Below the pieces are notes generated by a model. The model was given only the letters and a program-made list of their open reading frames with translations, had not been told where the DNA came from and did no database searches. From positions 1 to 64,000 of the forward strand of contig NZ_VIRS01000030.1 in the NCBI RefSeq assembly GCF_006912135.1: 64,000 nucleotides of DNA, read 5' to 3'. Positions 8,300-17,040 of the stretch are shown here, piece after piece. Numbering within the stretch: position 1 is the first letter of the stretch; the number at the start of each line of letters is the position of its first letter. A program made the position numbers and the translations under genes. Source of the stretch: Cryptosporangium phraense. Its GTDB lineage: Bacteria > Actinomycetota > Actinomycetes > Mycobacteriales > Cryptosporangiaceae.

Positions 8300-9220
8300 A
8301 TGACGACCGAATCGGTCGCTGCTACCACCACTCTGGACGACATCGCCGACCAGAACGGCGTCTTCTCGATCATCGCGATGGACCAGCGCAACACGCTGCG
8401 CCGGATGTTCACCGCGGTCGGCATCGAGGCCACGCCGGACGACATGGACCAGGCCAAGGTCGACGTCGCCGCCGCGCTCACCCCACTGGCCAGCGGCATC
8501 CTGCTCGACCCGACGATCGGCGTCCCGGCCGTCCTGAAGGCCGACGCGCTGGCCGCGAACTGTGGCCTGCTGATCGCGGCCGAGCCGGAGAAGCGCCCGA
8601 CGTACAACGGCGAGCCCCGCGCCGCCCGCGACCCGCAGCAGGGTGGCGCCTGGGTCCGCGCGCTCGGCGGCCACGCGGTGAAGTTCCTGATCCAGGTCCG
8701 TCCGCACCGCCAGTTCGGCCACGGTGAGCCCGACCTGCAGGCCGAGGCCATCGAGGTCGTCCGCCAGGTCGTCGCCGACTGCCGCGCGGCCGGCATCCCG
8801 TCCGTCGTCGAGAACCTCATCTACTCGCAGCCGGGCGAGGAGCTCAGCGCGCAGCAGCGCGAGGACCTGATCGTCGAGTCGGCGATCCTCCTCGACGACC
8901 TGGAGCCCGACCTGCTCAAGCTCGAGTACCCGGGCAGCGCGGCCGGCGCGAAGCGCCTGGCCGGCGCGCTGCACGGCCCGTGGGCCGTGCTCTCGGCCGG
9001 GGTCGCGTTCGACCAGTTCCAGGAGGTCGTGCGGGTCTCCTGCGACGACGGTGGCGCGTCCGGGTTCATCGCCGGCCGGTCGGTCTGGAAGGAAGCGATC
9101 GGGATGGACGCCGCCGAGCGCGCGGTGTTCTTCGCCGAGTCGGCCCGTCCCCGGCTGGAGACGCTGCTCGCGGCCGTCGATGGCCGGGCGCGGTCGTGGC
9201 GAGAGGTGGCGCGTCACTGA
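8300..9220 (+). CDS. LacD/YihT-type class I aldolase
   Basis: 306 residues. Family motifs are SIIAMDQRNTLRRM (23-36), AVKFL with K128, VVENLIYS (169-176), DLLKLEYPG with the probable Schiff-base lysine K207, and WAVLSAGVAFDQFQ. Relatives cleave tagatose 1,6-bisphosphate (LacD) or 6-deoxy-6-sulfofructose 1-phosphate (YihT) to DHAP and a three-carbon aldehyde. With an FGGY and a PfkB kinase present and no sulfo-sugar isomerase or sulfolactaldehyde gene, a ketohexose bisphosphate is the likelier substrate. It is preceded by a LacI-type operator and a GAAGGG ribosome site, and directly abuts the ABC ATPase gene. Confidence 0.87.
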   Translation: MTTESVAATTTLDDIADQNGVFSIIAMDQRNTLRRMFTAVGIEATPDDMDQAKVDVAAALTPLASGILLDPTIGVPAVLKADALAANCGLLIAAEPEKRPTYNGEPRAARDPQQGGAWVRALGGHAVKFLIQVRPHRQFGHGEPDLQAEAIEVVRQVVADCRAAGIPSVVENLIYSQPGEELSAQQREDLIVESAILLDDLEPDLLKLEYPGSAAGAKRLAGALHGPWAVLSAGVAFDQFQEVVRVSCDDGGASGFIAGRSVWKEAIGMDAAERAVFFAESARPRLETLLAAVDGRARSWREVARH

Positions 9221-9978
9221 TGGCACCGGTGCTGCAGGCCCGCGGGATCACCCGCGAGTACGGACACGTCACGGCCCTGGCCGGTGCGGACTTCGACATC
9301 GAGGCCGGGGAGGTCGTCGCGCTGATCGGCGACAACGGAGCGGGCAAGAGCACGCTCACCCGGATCCTGTCCGGGACCGACGCGCCGACCAGCGGCGAGA
9401 TCCTGTTCGAGGGCGAGCCGGTGACGCTCTCGTCGCCGGTGGCCGCGCGGGAGCTCGGGATCGAGACCGTGTACCAGGACCTCGCGCTCGCGCCCCACCT
9501 GTCCGCGGTGCAGAACATGTACCTCGGGCGGGAGATCATGAAGCGCGGCCTGCTCGGCCGGCTGGGCTTCATGGACCGGGCCGCGATGCGGGCCGGCAGC
9601 CGCACGGCGTTCGACTCCCTCGGCGCGACGGTCCGCGAGCTCGACGGCACGGTCGGGGGAATGTCTGGCGGGCAGCGCCAGGGCATCGCGGTCGCCCGGG
9701 CGGCGGCCTGGGCGAGCAAGGTGATCTTCCTCGACGAGCCCACGGCCGCGCTCGGCGTGGTCCAGACGAAGAACGTGCTGGACCTGATCCGGCGGACCGC
9801 CGCCAACGGGATCGCGGTCGTGTTCATCAGCCACTCGATGCCGCACGTCATCGACGTCTCCGACCGGGTCCAGGTCATGCGCCAGGGCCGCCGGGTCGCG
9901 ACGTTCCGCACCGCCGACACGTCGATGGAACAGCTCGTGGGCGCCATGACCGGCGCCCTGGACGGGAGGGTCGCGTGA
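9220..9978 (+). CDS. Sugar ABC transporter ATP-binding protein, single-domain
   Basis: 252 residues from the ATG at 9220, which overlaps the last base of the aldolase stop. Walker A GDNGAGKST is at ~38-46, the signature MSGGQRQ near 148-154 and Walker B VIFLDEPTAAL near 168-178. It has one nucleotide-binding domain, like the FrcA-type carbohydrate ATPases rather than the two-domain RbsA, so it should act as a homodimer. The frame continues upstream but that part is a shadow of the aldolase gene. It energises the RbsC-type permease downstream. Confidence 0.92.
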   Translation: MAPVLQARGITREYGHVTALAGADFDIEAGEVVALIGDNGAGKSTLTRILSGTDAPTSGEILFEGEPVTLSSPVAARELGIETVYQDLALAPHLSAVQNMYLGREIMKRGLLGRLGFMDRAAMRAGSRTAFDSLGATVRELDGTVGGMSGGQRQGIAVARAAAWASKVIFLDEPTAALGVVQTKNVLDLIRRTAANGIAVVFISHSMPHVIDVSDRVQVMRQGRRVATFRTADTSMEQLVGAMTGALDGRVA

Positions 9979-11063
9979 GCACCGTCGCTACGAAACCCCG
10001 GGAAGCACCCGCGAAGACGCCTCCGGCCAAGGGCCGCGTGCTCAAGCTGCTGGCCACCCAGCAGTTGCAGATCGTGTTCGTGCTGCTGGTGATCTACGCG
10101 ATCTTCGCGATCGCCCGTCCCGAGACGTTCCCGACGCTCTACAACCTGCGCGGCATCGTCGTGAACACGTCGATCCTCGCGGTGCTCGGCGCCGGGATGA
10201 CGCTGGTGATCATCACCGGCGGCATCGACCTCTCGGTCGGCTCGGTGTTGGTGTTCAGCGGCGTCATCGCGTCCAAGACGATGGTGGCGGTCGGCGGCCA
10301 GGGCTGGGGCGCGGCCGCGATCGGGCTGCTCGTCGCCTGCGGGTGCGGCCTCGGCTGGGGCCTGCTGAACGGCGTCCTGATCGCGAAGCTGAACATCCCG
10401 CCGCTGATCGTGACGCTCGGCACGCTCGGGATGGCGCTCGGCTTCTCGCAGATCCTCACCAAGGGCGTGGACCTCCGGGACGCCCCCGACGTGCTGGTGA
10501 ACAACATCGGCTTCGGCAACGTCTTCGGCCAGGTGCCGTGGATCTCGGTGATCGCGCTGGTCGTCGTCCTCGTCGTCGGGGTGCTGCTGCACCGGACCCG
10601 CTGGGGCCTGCACACCTACGCGATCGGCTCCAACGCCGAGGCCGGCCGTCGCGTCGGGCTGAAGGTCGACCGGCAGCTGATCGGCGTCTACGCGCTGGCC
10701 GGACTGTTGGCCGGCTTCGCCGGCCTCCTCAACCTGGTCTTCTACCAGTCGACGACGATCGGCGGGCAGACGCAGACCAACCTCAACGTGATCGCCGGCG
10801 TGGTCATCGGCGGCACCAGCCTGTTCGGCGGGGTCGGCACGATCTTCGGCACGATCATCGGCCTGTTCATCCCCGCGGTGCTGCAGAACGGGTTCGTCAT
10901 CCTCGGCGTCCAGTCGTTCTGGCAGCAGGTCGTCGTCGGGGCGGTCCTCATCGCCGCCGTCTACGCCGACCAGACCCGGCGGGCCCGCGCCCTGCGGGGC
11001 GGGCGGTCCCGCGTGCGCTTCCCCTTCCTCTCGTCACGTACCACTCCAACGAAGGAGCACTGA
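9975..11063 (+). CDS. Ribose-type (RbsC family) sugar ABC transporter permease
   Basis: 362 residues from a GTG that overlaps the ATPase stop (GTGA). About nine or ten membrane helices follow a Lys/Pro-rich cytoplasmic N-terminus. The BPD_transp_2 signatures NTSILAVLGAGMTLVIITGGIDLSVGS and AIGSNAEAGRRVGLKVD (EAA-like coupling loop, ~220) are clear. The C-terminal ~25 residues are basic and cytoplasmic. The longer open frame upstream of 9975 is antisense-like noise. Confidence 0.92.
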   Translation: MSTVATKPREAPAKTPPAKGRVLKLLATQQLQIVFVLLVIYAIFAIARPETFPTLYNLRGIVVNTSILAVLGAGMTLVIITGGIDLSVGSVLVFSGVIASKTMVAVGGQGWGAAAIGLLVACGCGLGWGLLNGVLIAKLNIPPLIVTLGTLGMALGFSQILTKGVDLRDAPDVLVNNIGFGNVFGQVPWISVIALVVVLVVGVLLHRTRWGLHTYAIGSNAEAGRRVGLKVDRQLIGVYALAGLLAGFAGLLNLVFYQSTTIGGQTQTNLNVIAGVVIGGTSLFGGVGTIFGTIIGLFIPAVLQNGFVILGVQSFWQQVVVGAVLIAAVYADQTRRARALRGGRSRVRFPFLSSRTTPTKEH

Positions 11064-12038
11064 ATGAACAGAACCCGGACGACGGCGGCGCTGGCCGGCC
11101 TGGCGGCGGTCGCGATGCTGGCCGCGGGCTGCGGCGGCGACTCGTCGAGCGGCGGCGACGGCGGCTACAAGCTGGCGTTCATCCAGGGCGTGACCGGCGA
11201 CGCGTTCTACGTGACGATGGGCTGCGGCGTCCAGCAGAAGGCCAAGGAGCTCGGCGCGACCGTGTCGATCCAGGGGGCGCAGAAGTTCGACCCGACGCTG
11301 CAGACCCCGGTGCTCCAGTCGGTGATCTCGTCCCGCCCGGACGCGATCCTGATCGCCCCGACCGACGCCAAGTCGATGGAGCAGCCGATCAAGCAGGCCA
11401 CCGCGGCCGGCATCAAGGTCGTCCTGGTCGACACGACGCTCGAGAACACCGGCGACGTCGTCTCGTCGATCTCGTCGGACAACGAGGGTGGCGGCGCGGC
11501 CGCGTTCAAGGCGATCCAGCAGCTGGCGCCGAACGGCGGCAAAGTGCTGGTGATCGACAACCAGCCGGGGATCTCGACGTCCGACGCCCGCACCAAGGGC
11601 TTCGACGACGCGGCCAAGGCCGACAGCAAGTACACGAACCTCGGCGTCCAGTACGTGCAGAACGACCCGGCCAAGGCCGCCCAGATCGTCACCGCGGCGC
11701 TGCAGAAGGACCCCGACATCGTCGGCATCTTCGCGACGAACCTGTTCGGCGCGACCGGCGCGTCCACCGGCGTCCGGCAGGCGGGCAAGCAGGGCGCGGT
11801 CAAGATCGTCGGCTTCGACGCGGGATCGGACCAGGTCAAGGCGCTGCAGGAGGGCACGATCCAGGCCCTGATCGCGCAGCAGCCCGGCACGATCGGCACG
11901 GATGGCGTCGACCAGGCGGTGAAGTCGCTGAAGGGGGAGTCGACCGAGAAGACGATCCAGACCGGCTTCACGATCGTCACCAAGGACAACCTGAACAGCT
12001 CCGAGGGCCAGGCGGCCCTCTACAAGTCCAGCTGCTGA
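11064..12038 (+). CDS. Sugar ABC transporter substrate-binding lipoprotein
   Basis: 324 residues with a lipoprotein signal: a basic start, a hydrophobic Ala/Leu core and the lipobox LAAGC near residues 19-23. The mature part is a type I periplasmic-binding fold of the RbsB/ChvE group (KLAFIQGVTGDAFYVTM, PDAILIAPTDAKSM, ITSD-type hinge segments). It captures the sugar and hands it to the permease. It starts on the base after the permease stop, with AAGGAG as ribosome site. Placed last in the operon before a strong hairpin terminator. Confidence 0.93.
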   Translation: MNRTRTTAALAGLAAVAMLAAGCGGDSSSGGDGGYKLAFIQGVTGDAFYVTMGCGVQQKAKELGATVSIQGAQKFDPTLQTPVLQSVISSRPDAILIAPTDAKSMEQPIKQATAAGIKVVLVDTTLENTGDVVSSISSDNEGGGAAAFKAIQQLAPNGGKVLVIDNQPGISTSDARTKGFDDAAKADSKYTNLGVQYVQNDPAKAAQIVTAALQKDPDIVGIFATNLFGATGASTGVRQAGKQGAVKIVGFDAGSDQVKALQEGTIQALIAQQPGTIGTDGVDQAVKSLKGESTEKTIQTGFTIVTKDNLNSSEGQAALYKSSC

Positions 12039-12044
12039 GCCTGC

Positions 12045-12079
12045 GCCTCCGTCCGCGGCCGACGGCCGCGGACGGAGGC
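12045..12079 (+). terminator. Hairpin terminator of the sugar operon
   Basis: GCCTCCGTCCGCGGCC and its exact complement form a 16-bp stem closed by a 3-base loop (GAC), seven bases after the substrate-binding gene stop. There is no U-tract, as is common in actinobacteria. It may also serve the minus-strand gene ending at 12089. Confidence 0.8.
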
Positions 12080-12088
12080 GGTCCGCGG

Positions 12089-12478
12089 TCAGGAGCGGGG
12101 CGCGCGCGACAGGACCAGGACGATCGCGGTGACGGTCAGGACGACCTGCACCGCCACCCCGGCGACCAGCCCGGCCGGCACCCCGGGGACGAAGAACGCC
12201 GGCAGTGCGCCCAGCGTCGAGAGGATCCGGGTCCCGGCCACCACCCGGGCGCCGATGCGGTTCCCGGTTCTCCAGGTGTAGACGGCCGCGGCCAGCGTGA
12301 GCACGCCGAGTACGGCGCCGATGATCAGGACGACCAGCGGCGGCCCGGCCTCGCCGGAGTCGGTCGGGATCGCCAGGCCGACGAGGTCGGCGACGCCGAG
12401 CAGCGCGGCCAGCGCCAGCCCGATCTTGTTCTTCGTGGTGACCGGGGCGGAACGGCGGGTGGCGGCGATCGAAGTCAT
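12089..12478 (-). CDS. Small four-helix membrane protein
   Basis: 129 residues with about four hydrophobic segments (KIGLALAALLGVADLVGLAI near 18-37, LVVLIIGAVLGVLTLAAAVY near 48-67, then two more) and short polar ends. This resembles DoxX-like or generic actinobacterial hypothetical membrane proteins, but no family signature is certain. It is divergent from the response regulator gene and ends just after the sugar-operon terminator. Codon use is host-like. Confidence 0.65.
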   Translation of the reverse strand: MTSIAATRRSAPVTTKNKIGLALAALLGVADLVGLAIPTDSGEAGPPLVVLIIGAVLGVLTLAAAVYTWRTGNRIGARVVAGTRILSTLGALPAFFVPGVPAGLVAGVAVQVVLTVTAIVLVLSRAPRS

Positions 12479-12552
12479 GAGTGGTCCCCTCGGGAGCTGC
12501 GGTTTCGGATGCCCTCAGCCTGTGGTCCGCTCCGGCCCCGGCACATCGGCCC

Positions 12553-12588
12553 GATCACCCGGCCACCCGGGAAGCTGCCCGGGTGATC
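12553..12588. promoter_or_regulatory. Inverted repeat upstream of the two-component genes
   Basis: GATCACCCGG and CCGGGTGATC are perfect 10-base arms separated by 16 bases, 50 bases before the response regulator ATG. This is a reasonable position for an operator of the encoded regulator or a leader hairpin. Nothing else marks the 159-base divergent gap. Confidence 0.4.
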
Positions 12589-12637
12589 TGGGGGCCGGCC
12601 CGCCCCACCTGGGCGTTCCGACCGTCATCATCTGAGC

Positions 12638-13282
12638 ATGGAACCGGTCATCCGTGTGCTGATCGCCGACGATCACCTGGTGGTGCGGCGCGGAATCCGC
12701 GCGCTGCTCTCCTCGCTCGACGGCGTCGAGGTGGTCGGCGAGGCGGCGAACGGCGAGGACGTGCTGCGGGAGGCGCAGCTGACCCGGCCCGACGTCGTCG
12801 TGATGGACGTGCAGATGCCGTCGATGGACGGGATCGAGGCCACCCGCCGGCTCGGTTCGGTCCTGCCGGACGTCCCGGTGCTCGTGCTGACGATGTTCGA
12901 GGACGACGACACGGTGTTCGCGGCGATGCGCGCCGGGGCCCGGGGGTACCTGCTCAAGGGCGCCGAGCAGCAGGACATCCTGTCGGCGGTGCGGTCGGTC
13001 GTCGCCGGGCAGGTCGTGATCGGGCCCGGGATCGCGAGCCGGCTGATCACCTACCTGAGCGCCCCGCCGGCCCAGGACGTCCCGTTCCCGGAGCTGACCC
13101 CGCGCGAGCGGGAGATCCTCGACCGGATCGCGGCCGGCCGCACCAACACGGCGATCGCCGGGGAGCTCGGGCTGGCGGCCAAGACCGTCGGCAACCACGT
13201 CTCGGCGATCTTCGCGAAGCTGCGGGTGGCCTCGCGGGCCGAGGCGATCGTCCGGGCCCGCGAGGAGGGGCTCGGGCGGTGA
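12638..13282 (+). CDS. NarL/FixJ-type response regulator
   Basis: 214 residues. The receiver domain has acidic D11/D12, phospho-acceptor D57 in VVVMDVQM, and the conserved Thr and Lys (LTMFEDD, YLLKGA). A LuxR-type helix-turn-helix follows (LTPREREILDRIAAG to KTVGNHVSAIFAKL, ~152-194). It should be phosphorylated by the histidine kinase encoded next, whose GTG overlaps its stop. Targets are unknown; the adjacent small membrane protein gene at 12089 is a candidate. Confidence 0.94.
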   Translation: MEPVIRVLIADDHLVVRRGIRALLSSLDGVEVVGEAANGEDVLREAQLTRPDVVVMDVQMPSMDGIEATRRLGSVLPDVPVLVLTMFEDDDTVFAAMRAGARGYLLKGAEQQDILSAVRSVVAGQVVIGPGIASRLITYLSAPPAQDVPFPELTPREREILDRIAAGRTNTAIAGELGLAAKTVGNHVSAIFAKLRVASRAEAIVRAREEGLGR

Positions 13283-15153
13283 GATCCGGGTGGGCGATCG
13301 GGGCGCTTCCCGGCGGGCTGTGCGTCGCCGGGCTCGTGCTGCTCTGGACGTCGCCGCCGCCACCGGAGCTGGCCTGGTCGGTCGTCTGGGCGCTGGTCAC
13401 CGGGTCCGGGTTCGCGGCCGCGGCCACCACCGTGCTCGCCCTGCGGCCGTCGTCGGGGCCGGGCCGGGCGATGTTCGCCGGGGCGCTGCTGCTGCTGGCC
13501 GCGCCGCTGGGGTCGGCGGCCGGGCTCGGCCGGCTCACCGAGCTGCTGCTCGTCGGGGCGGCCGCGCTGGTGCTGCCGCTCGCGCTGATGCAGGTCGTGC
13601 CCCGGCGCCGGGCGCAGGGCGTGCAGCGGGCGCTCGACCTGGTCGTGGGCGTGGGCGGGGTCGCCACGCTGGCCGCGATCGGGTTCCGGCTCGGCCCGGC
13701 CGGGTTCGTCACCGCCGGGGTGGTCGGCGTCGGGCTGTTCTGCGCCGGCTGGCTGCAGTTCGAGCTGACGTCCGGCGACGAGCGCCGCCAGGTCCTGTGG
13801 CTGATCCTCGGGGTCGCGGCCGCGCTCCCGACCACGTTCCTGTTCGACGTCCTGGCCGACAGCAGTTCGATCACCGCGGAGCAGGTCGCGGTGGGCGTCG
13901 GCGTGCTGAACCTGGCCCTGCCGCTCTCGGCCGCGATCGCGCTGCTCGCGCCCCGGTGGACCGACGTCCGGACCGTGATCAGCCACGCGGTGACCGGCGT
14001 GACGATGGTCGTGCTGGCCGTGGCCGTCTACGCGGGCGGTGAGTCGGTGTTGCGCCTGCTGGCCGGCGGGGTGCCGCCGCTGTCGGCCCGGGCCGTGCTC
14101 GCGGCCGCGGTCGCGGCCGGATTCCACCCGGCCCGGGTGCGGGTCCGGGCCGCGGTGGACGAGCTGCTGTTCGGCGGCCGCTCGGACCCGGTCGACGCGC
14201 TCACCCGGCTCGGCTCGGAGCTCACCGCCGGGTCGCCGCCGACCGAGTGGCTGGAGACGCTGCGGTCGGCGCTGGCGGTACCCGGTCTGGTGATCCGGCG
14301 CGAGGACGACGTGGTGGCGGCGGCCGGGGAGGTCGATCCGGAGCGGTGCCTGGCCATCCCACTGCGGGCCGGCCCGGAGCACGTCGGCGACCTCGTGGTC
14401 GGCGTGCCGCCCGACCAGCTCGGACCCACCGCGGCGACCCGGGACGTCCTGGCCCTGGTGGCCGCGCCGCTGGCCCAGGCGCTGCACGCGGCCCGGCTGA
14501 GCGAGCAGCTCCGGATCTCCCGGGGCCAGGTCGTGGCCGCGCTCGAGGAGGAGCGGCGCCGGGTCCGCCGCGACCTGCACGACGGGCTCGGCCCGGCGCT
14601 CACCGGCATCGCCTACAGCGCCGACGCGGCCCGGAACCTGGTGACGTCCGACGCCGGGCAGGCCGGGGAGATCCTGCGCGAGCTACGGGCCGACGTCGGG
14701 GAGGCGATCGCCGAGGTCAGGCGGATCGTCTACGGCATGCGTCCGCGGGCGCTCGACGAGCTCGGGCTGGTCGAGGCCGTGCGGCAGCGCAGCCTGCACC
14801 TGCCCGGCACCGACGGCCGGGCGCTCGCGGTGACGATCGAGGCCGGGCCGCTGCCCGAGCTCCCGGCCGCGGTGGAGGTGGCCGCGTACCGGGTGGCGGT
14901 CGAGGCGCTGACGAACGTGTCCCGGCACGCCGAGGCCGGGGCGGCCCGGCTGCGGCTCGCGGTCGACGGGCGGCTCCTGCGGCTGACCGTCACCGACGGC
15001 GGGACGGACCGGGGCCGGTGGGAGCCGGGCGTCGGGCTGACGTCGATGCGGGAGCGGGTCGAGGAGATCGGCGGCACGCTGCGCGCCGCGTCCGGCCCGG
15101 CCGGGGGAGAGGTGACCGCCGAGATCCCGCTGGACGTCCTCCCGGCCGGCTGA
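13279..15153 (+). CDS. Membrane sensor histidine kinase, HisKA_3 (LiaS/NarX-like)
   Basis: 624 residues from a GTG overlapping the regulator stop. About eight hydrophobic helices occupy residues ~1-290, followed by a GAF-like region and the dimerisation/phospho-acceptor segment EEERRRVRRDLHDGLG with H434. The HATPase_c domain follows (EALTNVSRHAEAG as N-box, GVGLTSMRERV as G-box). There is no large extracellular domain, so it probably senses a membrane-associated signal. The open frame upstream of 13279 belongs to antisense noise. The nearby diguanylate gene is separate. Confidence 0.9.
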   Translation: MRSGWAIGALPGGLCVAGLVLLWTSPPPPELAWSVVWALVTGSGFAAAATTVLALRPSSGPGRAMFAGALLLLAAPLGSAAGLGRLTELLLVGAAALVLPLALMQVVPRRRAQGVQRALDLVVGVGGVATLAAIGFRLGPAGFVTAGVVGVGLFCAGWLQFELTSGDERRQVLWLILGVAAALPTTFLFDVLADSSSITAEQVAVGVGVLNLALPLSAAIALLAPRWTDVRTVISHAVTGVTMVVLAVAVYAGGESVLRLLAGGVPPLSARAVLAAAVAAGFHPARVRVRAAVDELLFGGRSDPVDALTRLGSELTAGSPPTEWLETLRSALAVPGLVIRREDDVVAAAGEVDPERCLAIPLRAGPEHVGDLVVGVPPDQLGPTAATRDVLALVAAPLAQALHAARLSEQLRISRGQVVAALEEERRRVRRDLHDGLGPALTGIAYSADAARNLVTSDAGQAGEILRELRADVGEAIAEVRRIVYGMRPRALDELGLVEAVRQRSLHLPGTDGRALAVTIEAGPLPELPAAVEVAAYRVAVEALTNVSRHAEAGAARLRLAVDGRLLRLTVTDGGTDRGRWEPGVGLTSMRERVEEIGGTLRAASGPAGGEVTAEIPLDVLPAG

Positions 15154-15244
15154 CCCGGCCCGCCCCACGGTACCCACCGGGTCGTAACGTTCACCGGACC
15201 GTCGTGCTGCGCCCGCTTTCCGGACGAGGCCCGCCGCCTACGCT

Positions 15245-15276
15245 CGCGAACGGTCACTCTGCTGTCACCGTTCGCG
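15245..15276 (+). promoter_or_regulatory. Leader hairpin abutting the ribosome site of the GGDEF-EAL gene
   Basis: CGCGAACGGT and ACCGTTCGCG are perfect 10-base arms with a 12-base loop. The 3' arm runs straight into the GGGAGG ribosome site and the GTG start at 15286. It could mask or present the ribosome site, or be a protein operator. It is too short for a known c-di-GMP riboswitch. Confidence 0.45.
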
Positions 15277-15285
15277 GGAGGACAC

Positions 15286-17040
15286 GTGCGGATCAGCAGT
15301 GCCCCGTTCAGCATCCTGGGTCCACCGGGCGACGCCGCCTCCGTCACGCCCTGGTCGGTGGGAGAACTCGCCGGCGAGGTCGTCGTCGTGTCCGCGGACG
15401 ACTTCTGCGCGGACCTCGACCAGCTGTTCCGGTCGCGGGACACGCTCACGGTCGTCGTCGTGCGCGACTCGGCCCGGCGGACCGGGCTGATCATGCGGTC
15501 GGCGTTCGAGCTCGTGATGTCGGGCCCGTTCGGGTACGGCCGGTCGCTCTGGGGTCGCCGCCGGATCGGCGCGATGGCCGACTGGACCCCGGTGGTCCTC
15601 TCGGCCGAGACGCCGATCACCGACGCGTCCCACCGCGTCCGCACCCGGGGCTGGCAGAACCGGTACGACGACCTGCTGGTCAGCTGGCCGGGCGGGCGGC
15701 TCGGCCGGGTCTCGGCGGCCCGGCTGTTCGACGCGCTGGCCCGCCGACTCGTCGAACAGGCCACTCAGGACGCGCTGACCGGCCTGGCCAACCGGCGCCA
15801 CTTCCTCGATTCGCTGGCGTCGGCCTGCGCGGACGAGTCGCACAGTGTCGCGGTCGCATTCGTCGACCTCGACCGGATGAAGGGCGTCAACGACAGCCTC
15901 GGGCACGGCGTCGGCGACCAGCTGCTGGTGTCGGTCGCGCGCCGGCTGCTGGCCGCGTCCGGGCCCGGGGACGTCGTCGCCCGGCTGGGCGGCGACGAGT
16001 TCGCGGTGCTTCGCACCGCGTCCGCTGGAAGCTCGGAAATAGCCGCACCCGCGTTCGGCGAGCAACTCCGGGCCGCGGTCGACGCGATCGATCCGACGCT
16101 GCCGCAGGCAGCGCACAGCACCGCGAGCGTCGGGGTCGCGGTGGCGAGCGCGCCGGTGGAGCCGGGCGAACTCCTGCGGGACGCGGACGCGGTGATGTAC
16201 CGGGCCAAGCGGGCCGGACGGAACGCGGTGCGGGTCGTCCGGAGCGGTCGGCCGGTCCCGGTCCGACGGTCGGCCGGGGCCCAGCGGCTGCGCAACGCGC
16301 TCGACGACGGCGAGCTGCAGCTGCACTACCAGCCGATCGTCGAGGTCGCGACCGGCCGGGTCGTCGGCGCGGAGGGGCTGGTCCGGTGGCGGCACCCGCG
16401 CCGCGGGCTGCTCGCGCCGGGCGAGTTCCCGGCCGACTCGCTCACCGGCCTGGCGATGATCGACGGGTGGGTGCTGCGGACCGCGTGCGCCGACCTCGCG
16501 TACTGGATCAGCGTCGTCGGCGATCGCGCGCCCGAGCACGTCAGCGTCAACGTGACCGCGGCCGCGCTGCGCGACGGCGGGCTGGAGGACGCGGTGCTGC
16601 GGGCCACCGCGCAGGTCGGGCTGGAGGCCCGGCAGTTGCACCTCGAACTCCCGGAGACCGCGGACCTCACGCTGCTGACCGACGCGGTCGGCAACCTCAA
16701 CACGCTGCGCAGGCACGGCGTCGGCGTGGTGCTGGACGACATGGGCGCGGGCAGTTCGACGCTCCGCCACCTCTCGGTGCTCCCGGTGTCGGGGCTGAAG
16801 ATCGACCGGTCGTTCGTCGCCGGGATGCTGATCAACGCGAACGACCGGCAGGTGGTCAAGCTGCTCACCGGGCTCGGGAAGAATCTGGACCTACCGGTGA
16901 TCGCCGAGGGCGTCGAGCAGCCGGACCAGCTGGCCGAGCTGGTCACCCTGGGCGTGCCGTACGCCCAGGGCTACCTGCTCGGCCGCCCGGCTCCGGCGGT
17001 GCAGTTCACCGGGCGGCTGATCGAGAGCGTGGCCGTCTAG
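15286..17040 (+). CDS. DICT-like sensor plus GGDEF-EAL cyclic-di-GMP protein
   Basis: 584 residues, soluble. Residues ~1-150 form a globular sensory domain of the DICT type (FSILGPPGDAASVTPWS, VVSADDFCADL, then RSAFELVMSGPFGYG). GGDEF is intact at 235-239, preceded by DALTGLANRR and VDLDRMKGVNDSLGH. In the EAL domain the signature reads EGL (E363) rather than EAL, DDFGTG is replaced by DDMGAG and ELTES by ELPET, although KIDRSFV and AEGVE remain. Synthesis of c-di-GMP is therefore likely, while hydrolysis may be weak or replaced by ligand sensing. The GTG start has GGGAGG. Its stop overlaps the convergent esterase gene by four bases. Confidence 0.88.
   Translation: MRISSAPFSILGPPGDAASVTPWSVGELAGEVVVVSADDFCADLDQLFRSRDTLTVVVVRDSARRTGLIMRSAFELVMSGPFGYGRSLWGRRRIGAMADWTPVVLSAETPITDASHRVRTRGWQNRYDDLLVSWPGGRLGRVSAARLFDALARRLVEQATQDALTGLANRRHFLDSLASACADESHSVAVAFVDLDRMKGVNDSLGHGVGDQLLVSVARRLLAASGPGDVVARLGGDEFAVLRTASAGSSEIAAPAFGEQLRAAVDAIDPTLPQAAHSTASVGVAVASAPVEPGELLRDADAVMYRAKRAGRNAVRVVRSGRPVPVRRSAGAQRLRNALDDGELQLHYQPIVEVATGRVVGAEGLVRWRHPRRGLLAPGEFPADSLTGLAMIDGWVLRTACADLAYWISVVGDRAPEHVSVNVTAAALRDGGLEDAVLRATAQVGLEARQLHLELPETADLTLLTDAVGNLNTLRRHGVGVVLDDMGAGSSTLRHLSVLPVSGLKIDRSFVAGMLINANDRQVVKLLTGLGKNLDLPVIAEGVEQPDQLAELVTLGVPYAQGYLLGRPAPAVQFTGRLIESVAV

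Noticed and set aside
4874-9220. Sulfoquinovose (sulfo-EMP) degradation cluster
   Set aside because: The aldolase is YihT-like, but no sulfoquinovosidase, isomerase or sulfolactaldehyde reductase is present, and an FGGY kinase is not part of that route.
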